A stretch of 64,000 nt of DNA, taken from assembly GCA_019115995.1 (NCBI GenBank), contig DXCL01000001.1, positions 1-64,000 of the forward strand, given 5' to 3'. Below, piece after piece: positions 24,185-33,335 of the stretch (position 1 is its first letter; the number at the start of each line of letters is the position of its first letter). This stretch comes from Candidatus Borkfalkia avistercoris. GTDB lineage: Bacteria > Bacillota > Clostridia > Christensenellales > Borkfalkiaceae. The notes beneath the pieces were generated by a model. That model was not told the origin of the DNA. It saw only the letters and a list, made by a program, of their open reading frames with translations, and did no database searches. The translations under genes and the position numbers were made by a program.

Positions 24185-27100
24185 TTATTTCACGTATTTT
24201 TTGAGGGCGGCGTCGAGCGATTCGCGCTCCACCTCGGCGTTGTCTGCCCAGTCGTGCGCACAGATCCTGTGCAAGTTCCAGCCGCGGCCCTTCAAAATGT
24301 CAAAATAGCGCATGTTATAGTCGAGATAGTTATATTTGTTGCCCGTGGGCACTTCGCACCAGATGCCCAGCTGCGCGCAGGACATATCCTCGGAGAGCAC
24401 CGCTATCGGCATGCGCACAGAACCTTCGGTAACGCCGTAATTGAAGGCGACGCGCTTTGCGTCTATCCCGCGGGAAACGATATGATCGGCAACGCTGCGC
24501 AAAAAGCCCCTGCCGGGTTCCTCAGACACGAACTGATCTCTGCCCGCTTCGCCGAACTTTCGGGCAAACTCCAAATAATTGCGGATATAGCGGACGTTTT
24601 CTCCCGTGATCTCTTCCGGCTGTACCGAGTGTACGACCGTAACGCTGCTCTGCGCGCGCGTTACGGCGACGTTGAAGATGCACTTGCCCAGTTTATCGCG
24701 GTTGAGCTGGCCGTAGCTGTTCGTGATCCTCCCGTCCGCCGTCCTGCCGTAGGTGAGCGACAGGATCAGATGCGCCGTTTCCTGCCCCTGCACCGTTTCG
24801 ATCGTTTTAAAGAACATCAGCTTTTCGGGTACGTCTTCAAAATTGTCGCGCGCGCGGCACATTTTGTCACAGAGCTCGCCGTCGGAACGGGCGAGCTTTT
24901 CGATGCACTCCGCCTGTTCCTCGCCGAAGGCGACCACGCCGAACGATTCCCGCAGGATCCCCTTCTCCTCGTCGAAACAGCGCTCGAAATGCCTGCCGAT
25001 CAGCTTCACCACGGCGCGCGCCTCCTCGAGGTTGACTCCTTTGACGCACCTGCCCTCGGGCACGTATACGTCTTTGAAGCCGAGCCCCTCCCGCATGGGT
25101 ACGGCGGCGGGGAAGGTGCGCATATACGGATAAAATTCCTTCTGCGAAAAGGCGATGAGAGACTCCGTTTTGCTCCTGTAATGGCATACGAGCTCTTCCG
25201 CGCGGAACGCCTGATTGCGCAGCGCGAGCGTGAGCGCGGAGATCTCCGGCTCCAAAACGGAGCGCACGGTTCCGTCTTCGGAGACGATCTGCTTTTCGTA
25301 ACGCGAAACAAAGTGTTTGATGGGCGGCATCTGCCATTCGTCTCCCACGATGACGCACTGCTTCGAACGGAAGAGCACGGGCAGGAGGTTGACCGGTTCG
25401 AGCTGGCTCGCCTCGTCTATGATGACGACGTCGAAATCCTCGTACTCCTCGGGGCGGAACAAAACGCTCGCCGTAGAGGGAGAAAGGATAAAGCACTTTT
25501 TCAGTTTCAGGATCTGCCGCGCATATTTTTTGAACAGCGAGCGGAGCGTAGCCGAAGGGTCTCTTTCCGACGCGAGGAAAGCGAAATCCGGGTCGTCTGC
25601 CTGAATGCGGGCAAGGCACTTCGATTCGATGAGCGCCACGTTCGCGCTCTCGATCTTGCTTTCCGCCGCGGCGAGCTTATCCAGACTGCGCATCACGTTT
25701 CTGCCCAGCCCGTTGCGCAAAAGCCCCATCTTTTTCATGCGGGCGGATACCGCCAGCGCGAAAAAGGAATGTTCGAATATCTCTTCAAATTCTCCGCGGC
25801 GCGGCCTGCCGTCTTCAAAAGGCGCGAAAAACGCGTACAGCGGCAGCGCGTTCGCGGGGTCGTGCACGATGCTCTGATAACGCATCGCGGCGGAGAGCAC
25901 GGCGCGGTCGTCCGCTTCGAGCGCGAGCACTTTCAAGTCGCCCACGCAGATCTCGTCCGTACGGGTATAATAGCTTTCAAAATAATTCTTGCCGAACGCT
26001 TCCAGTGCGCCGAACAGATCTTCCACGGCGCGTTTTTTCTCTTCGGGCGCGCCCGCAAGCGCTTTGGCCGCCGCGAGATTGTCTTCGGGAGTGCGGAAGC
26101 GGAAGGGCGCGTTTTCGAACAGAGCGCGCACCGCAAGTGCGGAAACGGCGAGTTTTTCCGCGCTCTGCGCGGAAAAATCGGGCGCCTTGCCGCATACCTT
26201 TTCAAACAGTGCCAAAACCTGCGCTTCGAGCGCGCGGCGGGCAAGCTCGGCGCGGCAGGCGGCCGCAAGCTCTCCCGCGGTATAACTTTCGGGGCAGCGC
26301 ATGCCCTGCGAAAGCCGGGCAGCCGTCTCCCTGTATTTCTGCGCCGCCGTTACGACGCTTTCGGCAGAAGCGCCCGCAAGCCTGCCCTTTTCGAACACGG
26401 TGAACAGCGCGCGCAGCTGATCTTTTTCCAGCTTGCGGCGGAACAGTTTATAGACGGAATCCGCCTTTTCCTCCGCCTTTTGCGCGCATATGCACGCCTG
26501 TGCATATTCTCCCACCGCTTCGACGACTTCTTTGAAGCTCGCCTTTCCCAAAAAGCTCATCGACGAGAGCTTTTCATAAAACTTTTTCGCTTTGAAATCG
26601 AGCGTTCTCGGCTTTTCCGCGCCGACGTATTTGCAGAGGGAAGCGTGCGCTTTGAGGAGCGTTTCCCCTTCTTTGTTGCAAGTATCTTCGGTAAATATCC
26701 TGCGCGCGTTATAGAGATGTTCCTCTCTCTGCCCGTTCAGTTCCAGAATGCCGTCCATGATCTCCGAAAGAGCCGAAAGTTCTTTCAGGGAAAGGAACTT
26801 CCCTCCCGCGCCGTAAAAAAGCCCTGCGTTGTTGCATACGGTTTCCAACTCTTCCATGGAAAAAGCGTCTATGCAGCCGAATCCCGCTTCGGGGAGATTT
26901 TCGCGCACGCAGTTTTCGTCGAGCAGGGCAAACCTGCCCTCCGCGTTGCCGCTCTGTTCGGAAAGGTACGCCCTGAGCGCGGCGCGCACGCCGCCGAACG
27001 CTTCGCCTTCTCCCCTGTAAGAGAGGATCCCGAGAGCATCGCCGTCACGCAATACGGAACGCATCGCCCCGTATACGTCGCAGACGTTGAGAGAGTGCGC

Positions 27101-28726
27101 GGCTTCGCCGCATTCGGGAAGAAGCGACAAAATATCTTTGTAAACGCCGTCTGCCGCCGCGGCGATCTTTCCGTACGCGCCGAACGCGGCCTCGCTGTCG
27201 ACGGAAGGCACAACGCCCCACCACGGGCACCGGCGCACCGAATGCGCCCCGCCGCCCGTCATGGCGGCAAAATGGATACCCGCGTCTTTGACCGCCGCGG
27301 CGAGCGCCGCATATTGGCGCCTATCGAGCGCGGCGGCCGCCTCGCAGGGCGCGAACGGGATCTCGTCTAAATCGTTTTTGAAATACGTATCGAGCGCTTC
27401 GTAATAGCTTACGCCCGCGACGGTGCCCTCGTCGAACATTTTATCGGCGTAATCCGCCAAAAAGGTGATCGCAGCCGTCTTTTCCGCATTGGCGCGGTCT
27501 CTCTCCTTATTCGCCGCGGAAGCGGAAGACTGCGCATACTCGCGCTTTGCGCGCAAAAGAGCGCGAAGATCCCCCTTGATCGCCGAGGGTTTGACCTTTG
27601 CGGCCTGCGCCTCCGTTTCGTAGACCATGAGCATGACGAATTTGCGCAGGGGATCGGGCAGCTTCGCGTAAACCTCCGAAAGCGCCGAAAGTTTTTTGGA
27701 AGAGAGGAGCACCTTTTTGTTTTCCGAAAGGAGCGCCGCGATCATGTTGGCGATGGTCAGCGTTTTGCCCGTTCCCGGAGGCCCTTTGATGATGAGCGAT
27801 TCCCCGCCCGCCACGCGGCGGATCATGTCTTCCTGCACGCTGTCGTGCGGGAGAACGAAATCCGGCTCGTCGAGGCGCTGCACCCTGTTTTCCGGGCGGC
27901 TTTCGGTAAATACACGCTTTACGAGCGGGTGCGCGTAGATCTTTTCGCGGTTGCGCTTGATGTCGTAATACATGCATAGCTCGTCGTGATTGTACTGCGC
28001 GATCGCGACGACGTTCTTTTCAAATGCAAATACGGTGTTCTGCGCGTCGGCGCGCTTACAGCTCTTTACGTATTCCCCTACGCACGCGAAATATTCCTCG
28101 CCCGTTCCCAGCTTTTCGAGGGAAACGGGTTCGTCGAACGCGCCGCCTCCGTTGGGGTGCGGGAAGCCGTCGGCGACCTCGTCTCCGAGCACCTGGCGGA
28201 GCTTGTGGATCAGGCAGGGATTGAAATACGCGTCGTCTTCCACGAACTCGATGCATACGGGGCTCGTGCTGACCGAACGAATGAGGCGGATCGGAAAGAT
28301 GAGCAGAGGCGACACGACCTCCTTGATCTCGTCTTTGGATACGGCGATCTTCCAGCGCAGGGCGCCCACGCTGAAAAACAGCGGGTTGTTGCCCTTTAAA
28401 TTGAGCTCTTTATACACGCCATCGATAAAGGCGGAGAGCTGCTTCGCGTCGCGCACGCCGTCGGCGCCCCTCCATTCGAAGTCGTTGATGTTCCTGCCCA
28501 CGATCTGCTCTCCCGCGATCGCGCTGCCGCGCAGGATCGTGTTGCCCGTTTTGCCGAAGCGCGCATTGACGACGCGCAGCGCGTACGCGGCGGTGTCCTC
28601 GTGCAGTTTGTGAGAAAGATAGTAAGTTTTTGCGAGATCGCCCGCTTCGAGGTCGATCAGCTTGTTGCGCCCCGCCTCGTTGATATGCAGGAGCTCTTCG
28701 ATGAACGCTTCCAAATAATTTTCCAT
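24185..28726 (-). CDS. Giant SF1 (UPF1/DNA2-like) helicase with nuclease-like C terminus
   Basis: 1513 residues. The N-terminal 300 residues contain no recognised domain. Walker A GPPGTGKTLTIANM is at about 315, followed by VLLSSKKLSAL (motif Ia). Walker B VVIIDEASQLEP is near 1104, then motif III VIVGDEWQMPP, motif V-like ETVQGQETAHLILSL and motif VI FNVAVTRAQSSV. About 780 residues separate Walker A and B, a very large, mostly helical insertion. The last 110 residues (IWCEVPTGNKYNYLDYNMR, GWNLHRICAHDW) match the Vsr/REase-like domain that often ends DUF4011-type helicases. It probably unwinds and may cleave nucleic acid. ATG at 28726 is preferred over an upstream TTG. Confidence 0.88.
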   Translation of the reverse strand: MENYLEAFIEELLHINEAGRNKLIDLEAGDLAKTYYLSHKLHEDTAAYALRVVNARFGKTGNTILRGSAIAGEQIVGRNINDFEWRGADGVRDAKQLSAFIDGVYKELNLKGNNPLFFSVGALRWKIAVSKDEIKEVVSPLLIFPIRLIRSVSTSPVCIEFVEDDAYFNPCLIHKLRQVLGDEVADGFPHPNGGGAFDEPVSLEKLGTGEEYFACVGEYVKSCKRADAQNTVFAFEKNVVAIAQYNHDELCMYYDIKRNREKIYAHPLVKRVFTESRPENRVQRLDEPDFVLPHDSVQEDMIRRVAGGESLIIKGPPGTGKTLTIANMIAALLSENKKVLLSSKKLSALSEVYAKLPDPLRKFVMLMVYETEAQAAKVKPSAIKGDLRALLRAKREYAQSSASAANKERDRANAEKTAAITFLADYADKMFDEGTVAGVSYYEALDTYFKNDLDEIPFAPCEAAAALDRRQYAALAAAVKDAGIHFAAMTGGGAHSVRRCPWWGVVPSVDSEAAFGAYGKIAAAADGVYKDILSLLPECGEAAHSLNVCDVYGAMRSVLRDGDALGILSYRGEGEAFGGVRAALRAYLSEQSGNAEGRFALLDENCVRENLPEAGFGCIDAFSMEELETVCNNAGLFYGAGGKFLSLKELSALSEIMDGILELNGQREEHLYNARRIFTEDTCNKEGETLLKAHASLCKYVGAEKPRTLDFKAKKFYEKLSSMSFLGKASFKEVVEAVGEYAQACICAQKAEEKADSVYKLFRRKLEKDQLRALFTVFEKGRLAGASAESVVTAAQKYRETAARLSQGMRCPESYTAGELAAACRAELARRALEAQVLALFEKVCGKAPDFSAQSAEKLAVSALAVRALFENAPFRFRTPEDNLAAAKALAGAPEEKKRAVEDLFGALEAFGKNYFESYYTRTDEICVGDLKVLALEADDRAVLSAAMRYQSIVHDPANALPLYAFFAPFEDGRPRRGEFEEIFEHSFFALAVSARMKKMGLLRNGLGRNVMRSLDKLAAAESKIESANVALIESKCLARIQADDPDFAFLASERDPSATLRSLFKKYARQILKLKKCFILSPSTASVLFRPEEYEDFDVVIIDEASQLEPVNLLPVLFRSKQCVIVGDEWQMPPIKHFVSRYEKQIVSEDGTVRSVLEPEISALTLALRNQAFRAEELVCHYRSKTESLIAFSQKEFYPYMRTFPAAVPMREGLGFKDVYVPEGRCVKGVNLEEARAVVKLIGRHFERCFDEEKGILRESFGVVAFGEEQAECIEKLARSDGELCDKMCRARDNFEDVPEKLMFFKTIETVQGQETAHLILSLTYGRTADGRITNSYGQLNRDKLGKCIFNVAVTRAQSSVTVVHSVQPEEITGENVRYIRNYLEFARKFGEAGRDQFVSEEPGRGFLRSVADHIVSRGIDAKRVAFNYGVTEGSVRMPIAVLSEDMSCAQLGIWCEVPTGNKYNYLDYNMRYFDILKGRGWNLHRICAHDWADNAEVERESLDAALKKYVK

Positions 28727-28736
28727 TCCCTGTACC

Positions 28737-30683
28737 TCACTCAAAATCGATGGTATGCCACACGTCTTTGCTCTTCAATTTGCAGTCTTCCTCGAAGGCG
28801 TATGCGTCCGCCTCGTAGATCTGCACGCGGTACGCCTTGTTGGGGATATGAAAATAACAGCCGGAATTGAGGCTCCACTGCGCGATGCGGGCTTTGGTCA
28901 CCCCCAGTTCTTCCCAGAACCAGTCTGCCCAGGCGCCGTTGACCGCCATCGCCTGAAACGCATGGAAGCACTCGTGGCAGATCGCGCCCACCGTCCATTC
29001 GTAATCCTGTACGCAGCTCCTTTTGTACAGAATGCGCTTGCCGCCGTCGCAGCAGGTGCCGCCCGCGCCCTTGTTTTCCAGCTCGTCGAGGATCTGCACT
29101 TCCGGATTGATCCCCACGCCCAGCGCGCGCATGATCAGGCGGGTCGCGGCGGTCAATCGCTCGCTCTTCGTTTCGTTGTCGAGCGACGCCCATACGGACT
29201 GATCGTCTCCGCAGGCGGAACAGTACCGCGCGATCGCGCCGCATTTTTCAAACAGCGAAAGCCCGCTCGTCATGATCTTGCGGATATTGTTCGGGTTCAC
29301 TTCGCTGATGTCGTCGTAATTGAATTCGCGCTTGCCGCCGAGCTTGCTGTCTACCTCGGAGGAATAATCTCCCCACCCCTCGTCGAGCAGCTGCCCCTGC
29401 GAAGGCAGCTTTTTCAGATAGCGGAAAGCGGCGCTCCTGCGCTCGCCCGAAAACTCCGCGGCGATCTCTTTCCAGTTCTTTTTTCGCACATAGGCGCTGA
29501 TCGCAAGGTTCAGCCCCACAAAACCCATAAAGGGCATATGTTCCTTTACGTAGGCATAATCTCCCTTGGCGGAGTCGATCATGCCTTTCTCTTCGAACAT
29601 TTCGATCACTTCGCGGTAAGTGGGCATAGACAGGAACAGGAAGCTTACGTCCAGCGCGGACAGCCCGCCCTCCGAAGCGGCGGAAAGCGCTTCCTCGTAC
29701 GCCTTTCTCTCCCCCGTGGGATCGGTTATGAACACCTTGTGCCCGCCCTTGCCGAAGCGCATCGCCGCGCGGTACAGCGCCCCCTTGTTCCCGCCGCGGA
29801 AGCGTTCCGCATCGGTAAGGATCATGCTCGCGTTCCTGCGGGCAAAGAGCGCGAAAATATTGTCTATGCTCTCCTCCGAACGCCCTTCGAAGGCGCCCGC
29901 GGAAACGCTGTACACCTCTGCGGGGGAATTTTTTACGGCGAACAGCTCCGCCTCCTCCGGAAAAGGGGTGCACAGCACGAGCGCGCCCGCCAGATGCTGG
30001 CCGCCGCCGGACAGATCGGGGAAAAATTCGTAATGCGCCCAATCGGTGGAGCCGCGTATCTCCCGCGCGTTTTCTTCGAGGAACTTCGCGTCGTCTTTCA
30101 GCCGCAGCGTTTCCGCCTGCTCCTCCGCAAAGCGGCGCACCCTGGCGAGCTCCTCCGCCATTTCCTCACGCACGGGTGGGAATGCGATCTCTTCGCCGAA
30201 GAGGGGTTCATCTTCCAATGCGGCGGCCTGCGCTTCCTTTTCCTTAAAGGCGGCGGCCACTTCGCGGCACTCCTCTTCGGAGGAGGAAGCGGCTTTCCAG
30301 TCGTAAGTGCGCACGCGGCATGCCTGCACGGCGGCGTCGGCCATGATCTGCTGCGCCTTTTTTCCGAACGCCGCGACCCTTTCGAGCAGTTCCGCCGTGT
30401 TGGAGTACCCCTTCCCGCGCGCGAGCGCGCCATTTTCTTCCGCAAAAGAGATCAGCCTTTCGCCGTCGTCCGCATTGTAGCCGCCCGTAAAATATGCGAG
30501 CGCCAGTATTTTTGCGCGCACGCGCCAAAGGAGCGCCTCGGCGCTCTCTCTGTTCTTGTCGTTGAGCCAGCCGCTTAGCAAAAGTTGTTCGAGAGACGCC
30601 GCCTTTTCTTCCAGCTGCGCCATGTCCGTACTCTTATGGTAGATGTAGTTGGCGCCCCCGAGCGTATCCTGTACCGTCTGCAT
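28737..30683 (-). CDS. Large HExxH (metallopeptidase-like) protein, unknown
   Basis: 648 residues. The N half is helical and Ala/Glu-rich with coiled-coil character (about 130-220). The middle (about 230-330) may be an alpha/beta domain. The C-terminal part has ICHECFHAFQ with HExxH at 570-574, and 50 residues on YEADAYAFEED, where Glu624 could be the third zinc ligand as in M48-like or ImmA-like enzymes. Cys pairs (CSACGD, CCDGG) lie before it. There is no signal peptide, so it is cytoplasmic. It could process cluster partners or be a structural zinc protein. ATG at 30683 follows GGGGGGATC; the next gene starts 10 bp after its stop. Confidence 0.75.
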   Translation of the reverse strand: MQTVQDTLGGANYIYHKSTDMAQLEEKAASLEQLLLSGWLNDKNRESAEALLWRVRAKILALAYFTGGYNADDGERLISFAEENGALARGKGYSNTAELLERVAAFGKKAQQIMADAAVQACRVRTYDWKAASSSEEECREVAAAFKEKEAQAAALEDEPLFGEEIAFPPVREEMAEELARVRRFAEEQAETLRLKDDAKFLEENAREIRGSTDWAHYEFFPDLSGGGQHLAGALVLCTPFPEEAELFAVKNSPAEVYSVSAGAFEGRSEESIDNIFALFARRNASMILTDAERFRGGNKGALYRAAMRFGKGGHKVFITDPTGERKAYEEALSAASEGGLSALDVSFLFLSMPTYREVIEMFEEKGMIDSAKGDYAYVKEHMPFMGFVGLNLAISAYVRKKNWKEIAAEFSGERRSAAFRYLKKLPSQGQLLDEGWGDYSSEVDSKLGGKREFNYDDISEVNPNNIRKIMTSGLSLFEKCGAIARYCSACGDDQSVWASLDNETKSERLTAATRLIMRALGVGINPEVQILDELENKGAGGTCCDGGKRILYKRSCVQDYEWTVGAICHECFHAFQAMAVNGAWADWFWEELGVTKARIAQWSLNSGCYFHIPNKAYRVQIYEADAYAFEEDCKLKSKDVWHTIDFE

Positions 30684-30717
30684 TTTCGATCCCCCCGCCG
30701 TCAAAGCGGCGCCTCTT

Positions 30718-32211
30718 TTATTTATCGTTGTCGGAAAGCGGCATCACGGTGCGCCCTTCCTCCGTTCTCGCTTCGTTTTTGGGCGCCGCGCCCTGCCTGT
30801 TCTGCATACGGGCGATGCGCTCCTGCATGCGGCGCTCGGCTTCCGTATTCTTTTCCTTCTGCGCTTCCTGTGCAACGCGCGCGTCTTGCTTCCTTGCGCG
30901 GCGTTCCTCCTCGCGCCCCATGTTCAGCTCGGTGCGGATATCCCGCCATGCATCGCGCACCTCTGCGGTAAAGCCGCCGCGCACCTTCATGATGTCGAAC
31001 ACATAGAGGATCTTGCTCACGACCTCCTTGATCTCCGCCTTGCTCATTCTGCCCAAAAGCGCGCCGCACAGCTCGGAAAAATCGATATTCTGCGCGAGCA
31101 GGCTCAGCATTACGGGATCGCTCTCGTATTCCATGATCTTATTGCTCAGGCGCGCAAATTCCTTGCTGCTCTTTTCGCGCACGCGGCGCGTCTTGTTCTT
31201 TTCCTCGATCTCGTAGCCGTAATCGGAGAGTTCGGCGGCAACGTCTGCCTTTTCCTCTTCGAGCTCGCTCGACTTTTCGTCGCACAGCTCCGCGCTCATT
31301 TCGCCGTTCATGTACTGCACGGTGAGGCTGTCGAGCTCCTTTTCGATCTCCGCCTGCCGTTTATACAGCGCGTCACGCTCGGCTTCGAGCGCTTCGGTAT
31401 TGCAAAAACGCTGCGTATCCTCGTCGAAACGTCTGAGCGTATCGCGGAAAATGCCGATGCTGTCCGTATGGTCGGGCGCGTAGGCGAGTTCCTCGATGTC
31501 GAACGGGTCGCTGTACCCGACTTTGGCGTCGATATATTTGTCGTCTGCGAGCGTGCCGCGCTTTGCCGCCGTTTTGAGCTCCTTCCACTCCATGGCATAG
31601 CCGAGCGCCTTTTTAAGCCCCGCGACCGCTTCGGCATCGCAGGTGTAATATGCGAGCTTTTTCTGGAACGCCAGTAGCTCGTCGGTCAGTTTGCCCGCAA
31701 TGTCGGCGGCGTTTTTGGTGGAATTATCCCACGCGCCGCACACCTCTTCGCGCATCTGATCGAGGATCCCCACGCATTCGGAGAACATCTCTTTGAGCCT
31801 TTCTCCGATGTTGATGCGCTGCATGAGCACTTCCGTGCCCTTGCGCGTGACGTCGATATATTTCAATGTTTCTTCGCGAATATCCATCTTTCCCTCCCTG
31901 CGTTCCTCTTCGCGAACGCCCGATACGATCTTTTCCCGCTGCTCGGAAAATTTTGCGAGCCTGGCGGGCGCCTTTTTGTCGCTGAGCCTGAGCGCGAGCT
32001 TTATAAGGTCTGCGATCGCGTCTCGCTCCTTTGCGCCGAACCCTTCGTTTACGCCGCGCTCGGCGAGCGCCTCCAAATCTCCGACGATCTGCTCGGAAAA
32101 TTCCTGGCATGCGTCGCTGGCGTAACCGCGCGCGTCGAGATCGAGAAAATCCTCGTCAAAATCCACTTTGTTCGCGCGCAGCGTTTCGGCGATCCTCTCT
32201 ATCCTGTTCAT
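30718..32211 (-). CDS. Coiled-coil protein, unknown function
   Basis: 497 residues, almost wholly charged helix. Residues about 100-150 and 280-390 have clear heptad-like Leu/Ile spacing (for example ELDSLTVQYMNGEM, then SSELEEEKADVAAEL). The C-terminal 90 residues are a basic tail rich in Arg/Glu/Gln ending in a disordered stretch. No enzymatic motif is visible. The ATG overlaps the stop of the upstream zinc-ribbon protein gene by 4 bp. Within this cluster it may be a scaffold or filament-forming part; that is inference. Confidence 0.75.
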   Translation of the reverse strand: MNRIERIAETLRANKVDFDEDFLDLDARGYASDACQEFSEQIVGDLEALAERGVNEGFGAKERDAIADLIKLALRLSDKKAPARLAKFSEQREKIVSGVREEERREGKMDIREETLKYIDVTRKGTEVLMQRINIGERLKEMFSECVGILDQMREEVCGAWDNSTKNAADIAGKLTDELLAFQKKLAYYTCDAEAVAGLKKALGYAMEWKELKTAAKRGTLADDKYIDAKVGYSDPFDIEELAYAPDHTDSIGIFRDTLRRFDEDTQRFCNTEALEAERDALYKRQAEIEKELDSLTVQYMNGEMSAELCDEKSSELEEEKADVAAELSDYGYEIEEKNKTRRVREKSSKEFARLSNKIMEYESDPVMLSLLAQNIDFSELCGALLGRMSKAEIKEVVSKILYVFDIMKVRGGFTAEVRDAWRDIRTELNMGREEERRARKQDARVAQEAQKEKNTEAERRMQERIARMQNRQGAAPKNEARTEEGRTVMPLSDNDK

Positions 32212-33335
32212 CTTCCGTCTCCTTCGCACACCGCGGAAACGAGCTTTCTGACGGCGTCTTTCGCGTTGCGCATTTTCGTTTTGTATAGATATACGTCGTC
32301 GTCGAGAAAGGTATAATCCATTCTCCCGCCGTCGTCCACGAGCCGCTTCACGAGCCCGAAGCGGTTTTCTTCCAGCGCCTTTTTGATGACGCTCAGCCCG
32401 TATTTGCCGAAAAAACGGTGCCCGCCGCTCTCATTGAAAAAGTAGAGGCAGTAATAACCGTCGTCTTCGACGGAAGACAGCACCTCGTCTGTGCGGCGCC
32501 TGTTCTTCATGGCGGTGAACATGCCGCCGCCGTCCTTCATGCCGCCGCGCGCACTGCATTCGGCAAGCCCCATGAACACGCCCCTCTCCGCCATGCGGTA
32601 GGCGTCGAAACGGTTGCCGACGGTAATTTTGAACAGTTTTTTCAGCTCCTCGCCCGTCATGCGGCATATGCCGAAGAGGGGCGCGCGCTGTTTGGAAAAG
32701 CAGGAATACAGCGCGGAAAACGCCTGTTCCTCCTTGCTCGCCTTCATCGGCTCGACGCGGCTGCGGTCTATTTCCACGCCCAGTTTCGCCTTCACCCGCG
32801 AACGGTTGAATTCGAAATTGAATTTATCGAGCGCGGCGACCTCTTCCGGCGCAAAGGCGAGCATTTCGAGCATCTGCCGCGCCGCCTGCACGCGGATCTC
32901 TTTCCAGTCGTAACGGCGGCGCACGCCCTCTTCCGTTTTCAGATCGGCGTCGCTGTAACATACGGCGCTGTAATAGGCGTATGCGATGCGGCAGCGCACC
33001 GCCTCGCTGCGGTTTTCCTCCACGTAATCTTTGTCGTAATAAAATCCGAGGCGGGTCACAGCGAGCGGATTTCCCTTCTGCGCCGCTTCCCTGCAAAGCT
33101 CCACCGCCTTATCCAGCCACTTTTTGCCGCCCGGCGCCCGCCGCGACGCGTTGGTCAGCCAGCGGTAATAGCTGCGCTCGGAAAGGGTGTACAGCTCCTC
33201 GTTTTCCGCCGTGACGGAGAAGGAGGAAAACGAGCTCATCATCTCGTGCTTACAGTACGGGCACGCCCAGCTGCCGTCGTACAGTTCCAACGGGGATTCC
33301 ACGTTTCTACGGCATTTTTCGTTGTGACAGATCAT
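32208..33335 (-). CDS. Zinc-ribbon protein with Sel1-like helical repeats
   Basis: 375 residues. The N terminus holds a four-Cys ribbon: C3 and C8, then CPYC at 25-28. Residues about 70-160 (DKAVELCREAAQKGNPLAV, TRLGFYYDKDY, CRIAYAYYSAVCY) have the Sel1/TPR pattern of helical hairpins. The C-terminal half has no family I recognise and ends in several aromatic-rich strands. Sel1-type repeats usually bind other proteins, so an adaptor role is likely. It overlaps both neighbours by 4 bp, a tight translational linkage. Confidence 0.75.
   Translation of the reverse strand: MICHNEKCRRNVESPLELYDGSWACPYCKHEMMSSFSSFSVTAENEELYTLSERSYYRWLTNASRRAPGGKKWLDKAVELCREAAQKGNPLAVTRLGFYYDKDYVEENRSEAVRCRIAYAYYSAVCYSDADLKTEEGVRRRYDWKEIRVQAARQMLEMLAFAPEEVAALDKFNFEFNRSRVKAKLGVEIDRSRVEPMKASKEEQAFSALYSCFSKQRAPLFGICRMTGEELKKLFKITVGNRFDAYRMAERGVFMGLAECSARGGMKDGGGMFTAMKNRRRTDEVLSSVEDDGYYCLYFFNESGGHRFFGKYGLSVIKKALEENRFGLVKRLVDDGGRMDYTFLDDDVYLYKTKMRNAKDAVRKLVSAVCEGDGR

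Noticed and set aside
23831..27370. 1179-codon plus-strand open frame
   Set aside because: It is exactly antisense to the SF1 helicase and has no family motif; GC-rich codon use leaves the opposite strand open.
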